Shown here: positions 56,921 to 64,000 of the stretch, one piece after another
How the letters are laid out: the number at the start of each line of letters is the position of its first letter
How positions within the stretch are numbered: the first letter of the stretch is position 1
Source: Pleurotus ostreatus/Saccharomyces cerevisiae fusant
Taxonomy: Eukaryota > Opisthokonta
Assembly: GCA_024196135.1 (NCBI GenBank)
Contig: JAMQCK010000027.1
Span: 62,001 to 126,000, forward strand
Direction: 5' to 3'
DNA length: 64,000 nt
The notes under the pieces: model-generated
The model's database searches: none
What the model saw: only the letters and a program-made list of their open reading frames with translations
Told to the model about the DNA's origin: nothing
Translations under genes and position numbers: made by a program

Positions 56921-57838
56921 TTAGTGATGCTCGGGTATAATCTGCAGGATAACCTTGTGGCAATTCTTGTCCGGAATGGGAGCGCTGGGATCCGCCGAGA
57001 CGTTGTATATCACGTTGCTATCACCAAGTTGCAGAACGCAGAGCGACCAGAGGGAATCATGCCCATATGCTGCAAGCGACGCGTATTTATGATGTTGCGC
57101 TGAAAAAAACAGTAATCAGTTGAAATTTGACGAGAGGGACCGAGGACGCGCGGGTGCTCGTGGAAACTCACCGCCATGTAGGGCAGTGAACTGGTCTATG
57201 TTGGGATTCCAGGGATCTCCGCTCTCGATCCACCACATCTGCTCGTCCGACATGATCTTTGATGCGTTGGCGTTCCTATTGGGGTGTGTATCCCGTCAGA
57301 CGCGATGCGGCGAGAGCAGAGATGAAGCGGATCGAGAGCGAAGACAAGATGAATCGGGAGCACAGATACGCACTTCGTTCCATCGTAGGCACGCAGTGCA
57401 CCGTTGACGAGCGCCAGGCTTGGGAACGCGCTTGGCCAGCCGGTCGATGCCCACGTCTGTATGTGCGACGTCAATGATCAAGAAAGACCAAGACGAAGTC
57501 GGTGTTCCAAACAGAGTCGATGATCAAGCCAGACAGCGACGTAGAATGCGATACGAACCGTCGTGGTGAAGAACGTTGCCCCATGAATACCACCTGTACG
57601 ATAGCGTCAAGGCGGTCAGAGATAGTGCACAATAGAAACACTTGCCATGCCCCGTAATAACAAGAGGCACGCCGGTGTCGTTGACGTTCGGGAGAGTCGT
57701 GTTCAGCGCGGCGAGCGTGAAGCGGTAAGGTAGTGTCTTCATGGGAGCGGAGGATGCTGGCGATTGAGCAAGAGAAAATGTAGTCGTCGCCAGCATGACC
57801 GCGAGCGCGAAGATGGGTGAGAAGATGTTGTACTGCAT
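56921..57838 (-). CDS. Secreted protein family, paralogue B
   Basis: The protein starts at 57838 with a signal peptide (IFALAVMLATTTFSLAQ) and the family signature LPYRFTLAALNTTLPNVNDT, then GVPLVI. Later pieces match paralogue A in order: FPSLALVNGALRAYDG, then NANASKIMSDEQMWWIESGD with IDQFTALHG, then AQHHKYASLAAYGHDSLWSL. The end is NCHKVILQIIPEHH, with the stop at 56921. Intron positions parallel A, which shows the pair arose by gene duplication. The two family cysteines are kept. Same strand as A, about 0.7 kb apart. Function unknown. Confidence 0.8.
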
Positions 57839-57941
57839 GGAGATTTGGAGGCGGAGAAGCGACTGCCTGGTCTCCTGAAGAATAGCTGTGAAGTCGGAGA
57901 GCTGAGGGCGGTTGAGCAAGAGCACTCGGTGTATCGGCAGA

Positions 57942-57950
57942 GGTTTATAC
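57942..57950 (-). promoter_or_regulatory. TATA box of paralogue B
   Basis: The minus strand reads GTATAAACC, about 105 nt upstream of the start. Confidence 0.55.
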
Positions 57951-57972
57951 TCCTTGGAAGTGTTCAGATTTA

Positions 57973-57987
57973 TCCAGGAATATCGTT
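57973..57987 (-). promoter_or_regulatory. Promoter element shared with paralogue A
   Basis: The minus strand reads AACGATATTCCTGGA; see the matching site upstream of paralogue A. Confidence 0.45.
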
Positions 57988-58761
57988 ACCAGTCGTCTCA
58001 TCAAAAGCTCATCCGTGCCACTGTCGTCGTGCTTGCGCGTGCCGTGAGTATCGGAGCAGGCGACGACGGAATTGCTCCACAATGGGCACGTAGACCTTCA
58101 TACCTAGAACTTGAAACTTCGCGGGAGGACTTGCACGCTCATAATGAGGAGACCGACCTTCACGCAGAGTATATAGGAATCGGTGTTGGCAGTAGACCTC
58201 CCGCGCTTTGACCGACCGCTGATGCTCAGGTCGTCGCGTCAGAGCGCCCCATACTTTTTCACGAGCGTTCCATACTTGCGCGGGAGGGTTCTGATCTTGT
58301 GCACGAAATACCGCAGATGCCAAAGGAGATCAATTGGCTACACTTGGCAGCGATACAGAAGCGGAGCCATACATGATACAGACGAGCCGGACTTGATTAG
58401 AGAGTGTATGATACAATAGGAGACTGGTGCGAGATAGCGTTGTGCAGAGCGTCGACGTGGGTGATTTCCAGTAGAGGTACAGAGGGTGGTTCCAGTAGAA
58501 GTACAGTAGTGTAAGACGGTGAAAGGCGAGAGAAGCGACAGAGGCACAGAGAGGTAATTCCATGACGAGAGGAGAAAGAGGCGCAGGCGGAGACAAGGAG
58601 ACGAAGTTGAGGAGTCGCGAGTAGAGAAAGCGATGAGGCACAGATCGATGAGGTGGGAAAAGCAGAGACATCGCAGGACGAGCCTTATCTAGTGTCGGGT
58701 CGAAAGGCGAGAGATGACGAGAGAGCACGAAGGTAAGGCCCCCAGAGCCAGTCGAAGACCA

Positions 58762-59780
58762 TCAAACCGCCATCGAGATACCGACCATCGCAGGCCAGAC
58801 GATGAAGACGAGCTTGAACTTCAGGCGCTCCCAGTCAATCGCGCCAGACGACGACCAGCCAAAGCCACGCAGCGCGCTGTTGTACTCGTGATTTTTGACG
58901 GGCGGGTGATAGACGGAGCTGACGTTGCGCGCGCCGTCGCCCTGAGCCTGGCCACCGTAGCCATCGCTACCGCCGTGGCCTTCATCTTCTTCCTGCGCTT
59001 CCTCCTTCTCCGGCTCGTCCGCCTGCTTTAGGGATGGTGCGGTCTGCTGCAAAGACGGCGCGGTTACCGTGAGGTGCGAGGGAGCCGGCATCGCGGCGGC
59101 GCCCGCGAGCGTAGTCGTCAGCGTGGTCGAGGGGAGCACGAGAGTGAGGAGGTGCGGCGCGGCTGTTTCGTTTGGTGCGAGCGTAGATTTTTCGTCGTGT
59201 ACGAGTGTGGCGGCGAAGGGCATCATATCCGTCTCGACAACAGGTGCGCTAGGATTGGCGTCGGCATCCCCTTTGCTGGCGATGGCAAAGTCCGCCGTGT
59301 AGATGGTGCCGTAGCGGGCGTGTTGCGGGACGAAGTGAAGCGCGCTGTGGGGTGGGGAATAGGGACGTAAGAAAGCTGCGATAGAGCGGGAGGGGAGGCC
59401 TTACTAGCGAGGCGCGCTGTAGTCAAGATCGGGCGGAAGTGCCACGGCGAGGCTGCGGGTGGTGGGGTCAACGCTATCGCTGAGCGTGTAGAGGTAGGTC
59501 TGGATGTAGAGGGGGGGAATGGCGAGGGACGCGGGGCAGGGTAAGCATCATCAGGATTCACGAGTACAGTCGAGGTGCGCACGTTGTTTGCCGCGAACAG
59601 GTCCAGTTTCATGGGCCCCATTTGGCTGAGATGCGGTGCGCTCCCGTCATCTGTCCATTTGATCATTTCATCCTTTCCGACGTGAAGTGTTGTCTTCGCG
59701 ATGGGACGAGTCGGATAGAGCGCGCCGCGAGCCAGAGGTAAGGACGCCAGCAAGGTTCCGAGTATTGTTGATTTTCGCAT
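58762..59780 (-). CDS. Kre9/Knh1-like Ser-Thr-rich cell-surface protein
   Basis: Three exons (59780-59562, 59499-59405, 59344-58762) encode 298 residues. A signal peptide (TILGTLLASLPLARGAL) is followed by the Ig-like Kre9/Knh1 N-terminal module: YPTRPIAKTTLHVGKDEMIK, then WTDDGSAPHL and KLDLFAANN. Related proteins help build beta-1,6-glucan or bind the fungal wall. The later part has a Thr/Ala-rich stretch, an acidic linker (EPEKEEAQEEDEGHGG) and a hydrophobic C-terminus (KFKLVFIVWPAMVGISMAV). That end may be a membrane helix or a GPI signal; without a clear omega site I cannot tell. It sits between paralogues B and C, and all are secretory. Confidence 0.8.
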
Positions 59781-60355
59781 TGTTTGCGGTGAGATATTTC
59801 AGTCTTCCAGTTTGAGTAGGTATCCGGTAAAGGCGTTTCGCGGAGGAACAAGATGGAAGTTGAGGTTGAGATGAAGAAGGACGCTTGTTACACCTTGTTT
59901 GCACATGTGATTGCCGAGGGGCGTCGGACCACGTGCCTGTTTGATTACCGGCTGTTGTTCTCGAATCTCCTTCCGGCAGTCACTTTGTTCCTGCCCTTGT
60001 ACTTCGGCCGCGTCTTAGCCGCATTCTATTGTTCAGATCGCCTCGTTGGACGATCAGCCGCCCGCGCAGCACATCGAGGGTTACCTGCAGACACGTCCAC
60101 GCCGCCAGCATGCAGGCAGGTGAGCCCAGAACGCAGCGCGTTGCACAGGGATCCGACGTCCTCGCGCCCATTATTACCGGCCTGACGGCAAGCGCACGCC
60201 AGGGCGATGACAGAATGAACGGGACTTTACGACGGCTTGACACAATATCCCTTGCTAAACTAAAGTCCGCCTTGTAGTATAAGAACATGCCTCTGCGCCG
60301 CGCACCGCTTTCAGTCGAGACGGCCACCCATCCCCGCACTCAGTTCAGAACCGTC
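59781..60355. other. Divergent promoter region
   Basis: Lies between the Knh1-like gene and paralogue C; contains the TATA box of C. Confidence 0.5.
60277..60286 (+). promoter_or_regulatory. TATA box of paralogue C
   Basis: gtataagaac, about 75 nt upstream of the start codon. Confidence 0.6.
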
Positions 60356-61385
60356 ATGTCGCCGAGTCTCCCTTCAATTTTCGTCGCGCTCGCGCTGTCT
60401 TTGATCTTGGCGCCGACTTCGCTCGCGCAGAGGAAGACGCTGCCCTATAACTTCACGCTTGCTGCTGTGAACACGACACTCCCCAATGCTAACGGAACCG
60501 GCGTGCCTCTTGTTCTCGGATCCGCAGGTAAGGCGGCTGGAAGTATTCATACTTTCTCGTATATGAATCGTTCGACAGGTGCAGTACCCGGCGCCTCCTT
60601 CTACATCACGTCGGTCAGTTATCCTCTTCGCTGTCGATTCCCTTCTGCTCATCGACGCTTCCTCTTTCTAATCGACGCCTTGCATACAGACGTACGCCTC
60701 GTACCCATACAACGACTACCCAAAGCTCGCGCTAGTAAACGGTCAGCTGCGAGCGTATGACAGGTATGGCAATTGGTGAGTATCTTCTGGGACGTCACTC
60801 GCATCGCTTCTGAGGCGCGTTATGTCCGGATAGGCATACCAACGCGACGGCGCTGAGCTCGGGGAACGAGATGGGCTGGCTGTCGACGACGTTGGGCGGC
60901 TCGGAGTCCAATCAGTTCACAGCCCTTCATGCGAGTGAGTGTTCCATTACTTTGACATGCCAATACCTTGACGTGCTAAATGGTCGTGATCTTCACCTCA
61001 ATAATGTTGACTTACCCTCCCTCCCCCAGCCCGCCACCACCGCTATGCCTCCCTCGCCGTGCACGCCACCGACTCGCCCTCTTGGCACGGCACCGACGCG
61101 CTCTGGTCCCTCTGCCCCAGCACGCAGTTCCGCGGGAAGAACGAGGTCGTGTACAATGTGTCCTCGACGTCTCAGTACTATCCGTTCAACGTGACGGACT
61201 GCTATAAGGTCACGTTGCAGATTGTGCCGCTGCGCTGGTGGGGGGATGAGGCGGAGGGCGTGGAAGCAGTTGACGGCGGGGATGGCGATGATACTGATGC
61301 GGCGGAGGATGGAGTGGAGGATGGGGCTGGCGACGTTGGGGGAGGTGATCCCACAGCGAACTCTACGACCTCCGCGACGAACTGA
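60356..61385 (+). CDS. Secreted protein family, paralogue C, with acidic tail
   Basis: The start at 60356 (MSPSLPSIFVALALSLILAP) is a signal peptide; the family signature LPYNFTLAAVNTTLPNANGT and GVPLVLG follow. Later exons read AVPGASFYITS, then YPKLALVNGQLRAYD, then HTNATALSSGNEMGWLSTTL with NQFTALHA, then YASLAVHATDSPSWHGTDAL. The end of the shared part is DCYKVTLQIVPLRW. Unlike A and B, it continues about 45 residues as an acidic Gly/Asp/Glu tail (GDDTDAAEDGVEDGAG) before a Thr/Ser-rich end. It is on the opposite strand to A and B, separated by the Knh1-like gene. An upstream ATG at 60287 would put a hydrophilic stretch before the signal peptide and is less likely. Confidence 0.82.
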
Positions 61386-64000
61386 TTACTGCATCGGAAA
61401 AAGTGCACCTGGTGTTATGGCGAGAGAAGACGCGCTATAATGTCTCGATCTGCTAAAATATTACGGTCGTGTTATGGCTTGATGTCCGTATGACTACAAC
61501 TTGTATCGCACATCTGCGCACGTTATACCTTGAGGGTCTCCGTGTTATAGCAGACCACAGCAGTATGCCCTTCGACCTAAGGCGAGCTTCAGCACCACTC
61601 GTGTGGTGCTATAGCGTCTCTCTTCACCGAGACTAGACGACGATAGCGTGTTACGGCAGATCACCTGCGCTACTGCGACTCACAGCGCCCTCTCGCCGTA
61701 GCCTGCCACTACCAGAATATTTGATAGGGAAAAATCGATTTATTGCCTTTAAATATGTGATACATGCGTATCCTACTTGTACGTCCGAATAACCTACGGA
61801 CAAACAATAAAACCACCTACGATTGATCATTAAAGTGATAAAACCATGAAACCATGCGTCCCGCAGCCGCATCTGTTCCGCAGGTCATAGCGAATGTCTA
61901 GGCGGAGGTCAGTCAGAGGGACGCACAACGGGGAAGCGAACGCTCACTGACGTCCCTAAGTCCCGACTTTGCGCTGCCGCAAGGAAGTTAGTGAACGGAG
62001 CGCGAACCGTAAATCCAAGCTCACCGGATGCAGAGCACGTCGCCCTCGCACGTCACAGACTGATATATGATCCACGGCCTGCGAATATAGAACTCCTATC
62101 TACCCTTCCGATGCTGCCGCCTGTAAAAATGCGCCACACCGAAAAAAGAAGTATCCTACTTACCATTTGCGCGCCGAGGAGGTTGCTCTGCCGCATTTGA
62201 TGACATGTACAGGCTGATTTCGTCGTAAAGTGCGCCTATCGCAAGTCCGGAAGGAAGGGAGAAGGGGCGCAATCTCGAGATGAAGGTCGCGGACAAGTCG
62301 TCGTGCTGCCGACTTGCTTACAAATAAAGTGACTCGGCATCTGCCGCATCGGCACGTTCCAATGTGGCGCAATTTCGTTGACTTTCTCTCGGCTTCGACC
62401 CCGCTTCGACGGCCTACAACAAATTGGATTTTCTAGACGATGTCGAGCCTACGCTCTGCGCTCGGGGCCAGCTCGCGACTCAACTCCCGAGCCTTAGTTC
62501 CTCCAATCAGCCCACAACGTCGCTGGTCCTATTCACCGTGTCTCACGACTTGTCCGAAATTCAAACTGTGCAGGCCGAAGCCATGGCCTTGTGGCGTCAT
62601 GCCGTCCCTAACATTTCGTTTCGTTCTCGTTCTGCCTCCCACCCTATCCATCTGGCGCACACTCCTCTACGTCTGCCGCCTCGCCTTCGAGCCAAGCTGC
62701 TTCCTAACTTCCGCCGCCAGCGGTCACCCACCGCTCTATGCCTGTCTTCAGAACAGCCACGCCCTAGGCACGGCGCTTCATCCGCCACCTTCGATCTCGC
62801 ACAACTTTCATATTAGACTCAATCAAGCCCGTCGGAACGCTATGTCCCTCAACTCATACCTCCATCCTGTCGAGCATCTCCCTAGCAGGACTTGTAGGCG
62901 ATAGCATAGACGCGTAGCAGACCTTGCAACCAATCCAGTCGAATCACAATGTAATCCTCATCATAAAATCTCTTTGTGTTGAACGACATTTGAAGTAAAC
63001 ATCAGTGCTGCGTGCTAAAGTATGTTTAACACAATTATAAGAGGAGCCTGAAGACGTGTGGCTCAACATGCCAGTTCTGGAGAGCTACGTCGCGCTACAC
63101 ACGTTCGCGACCTCTCTTAGAATATACTGCTCAGTCATACAGCAGCAGCGGCCGGTGTTAAAACGCGTTCCCGTCTCTTATATTGTGACATGGTTTGCTA
63201 TAGCATTGCGCGCGCGAGACTACATTGCGCCATAATCAAGTCGATGAAATGTTGGGCTATAACACCGGGGTCAGTTTTCTGATGTGTATCGCTATGACCT
63301 GGACTGCGTTCGCTACGACTATGACTCGGACCTCGTACGTATAATGTATCCCAGAGACTCGGACACGACTTCTTGCTTACTTCAGTATCCGGACTCGTAC
63401 TCTGATACCTTAGCTTCAGATTTGTAGGGTAATCGTTCTGTTCGAAGCAGATGCGCGGCGTTCAAGTTGTGGGTCCACCACGTGATTGTTCGGTGTTTGC
63501 CGGGACGTGAGATTGGAATTCGATGCAGCTCTCGCCTGGCGAGATCTCTTTTGATCCTCTTCGTCTACTCCTCCATCGCCTGAAGTTGCGAATCGCGCCC
63601 TCTATCAAGGCGCATTTCCCCTGTCAGACTATGTGGCTGTCTTTCCGACTCGCATCCTCGCACTGCGCCTCTGTACTTACCTTTACCGACCCGCCCTCGT
63701 CGAAGCTCAGCAGGACGCCAGCTTGCAGCGGCCTCCTGCTGAAGCTCGTGTCTTTGGACGCGGATTACTCTGCCTGTATTGTACTGACAGTCCTGCCATC
63801 CTCGTGACGTTTCATCAGGCTAATCGCGCTCGTCCAACGCTCGTCGTCACAAGATCCCTCGCGCGCGCAAGAATACCATGAACAACATCCTTCTATCAGT
63901 CGCGGGAAGCCTAGCCAGAGCATCAGGTCGTGCGCCATCGGTAGCTTTCAAGATCGATTTCTACATCCTCTGCGTGGCGACGGAACTCCTCCGCATGAAG
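61386..64000. other. 2.6-kb right end without a convincing gene
   Basis: Phrases such as gtgttatagcagaccacag and gtgttacggcagatcacc recur (61490-61665). An open frame at 62440-62904 begins like a mitochondrial presequence (MSSLRSALGASSRLNSRAL) but its remainder is unrecognised. Bases 63285-63410 repeat gactcgga-type phrases. A frame from 63878 (MNNILLSVAGSLARASGR) stays open to the edge and may be the start of a gene. Confidence 0.45.

Larger units (their letters stand above)
57839..58761. other. Spacer between paralogue B and the Knh1-like gene
   Basis: This holds the promoter of B and the 3' flank of the next gene. About 58450-58510 repeats ttccagtagaggtacag twice. No gene recognised. Confidence 0.5.

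Noticed and set aside
1..64000. Secondary-metabolite gene cluster
   Set aside because: No polyketide, peptide or terpene synthase and no P450 was recognised; oxidoreductase and GST genes lie far apart among housekeeping genes.

Overview
The window looks like nuclear DNA of a filamentous basidiomycete, probably an Agaricomycete. Exons are GC-rich and split by many short introns (about 50-60 nt) with GTRNGT...YAG borders. Gene order is compact and both strands are used. Gene types are typically basidiomycete: an etherase-type GST, a Kre9/Knh1-like protein with a hydrophobic C-terminus, a CFEM secreted protein, a PiT phosphate symporter and intron-rich lactonohydrolases. I saw no rRNA, tRNA, CRISPR array, phage or intact transposon. 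For HECT, SMP-30, CUE, uS7m, mu1, CFEM, the 949-residue membrane protein, the chromodomain protein, F-box, AGC kinase and Knh1-like genes I rebuilt exons by hand, and reading frame and splice phase agree throughout.

Layout. 0-3 kb: HECT E3 ligase (-), 3' end outside the window, with a duplicated N-terminal module. 3.5-5.6 kb: SMP-30/gluconolactonase-like enzyme (+). 6.3-7.7 kb: Cue1-like CUE protein (+). 8.0-10.9 kb: membrane-tailed aldehyde dehydrogenase (-). 12.2-13.0 kb: mitochondrial ribosomal protein uS7m (+). 13.6-14.6 kb: kinase-like gene, copy A (+). 14.8-18.1 kb: AP-1 mu subunit (+), followed by a CFEM secreted protein (-) and a duplicated fragment of the mu 3' end. 20.3-22.1 kb: class I glutamine amidotransferase-like protein (-). 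22.1-25.8 kb: repeat-rich, no gene recognised. 25.8-28.9 kb: 949-residue membrane-anchored Ser-rich coiled-coil protein (+). 31.1-32.2 kb: kinase-like copy B (-), an inverted duplicate of copy A. 32.9-37.9 kb: 1,556-residue chromodomain/coiled-coil/C2H2 protein (-). 38.3-40.8 kb: Pho89-like phosphate symporter (-). 41.7-43.6 kb: PQ-loop membrane protein (+). 44.7 kb: possible small secreted protein. 45.5-46.3 kb: intronless GST (-). 49.0-50.5 kb: F-box protein (+). 51.9-55.1 kb: AGC-like kinase with a long tail (+). 55.4-61.4 kb: three paralogous secreted proteins with a Knh1-like gene between the second and third. 61.4-64 kb: no convincing gene.

Most genes are unrelated housekeeping functions: ubiquitin (HECT, CUE, F-box), trafficking (AP-1 mu), mitochondrial translation, phosphate uptake and aldehyde oxidation. 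The window does not read as a biosynthetic cluster. The most distinctive features are local duplications (HECT module, inverted kinase-like pair, mu fragment, secreted triplet), a likely 6-nt microexon, and many introns filled with minisatellites.
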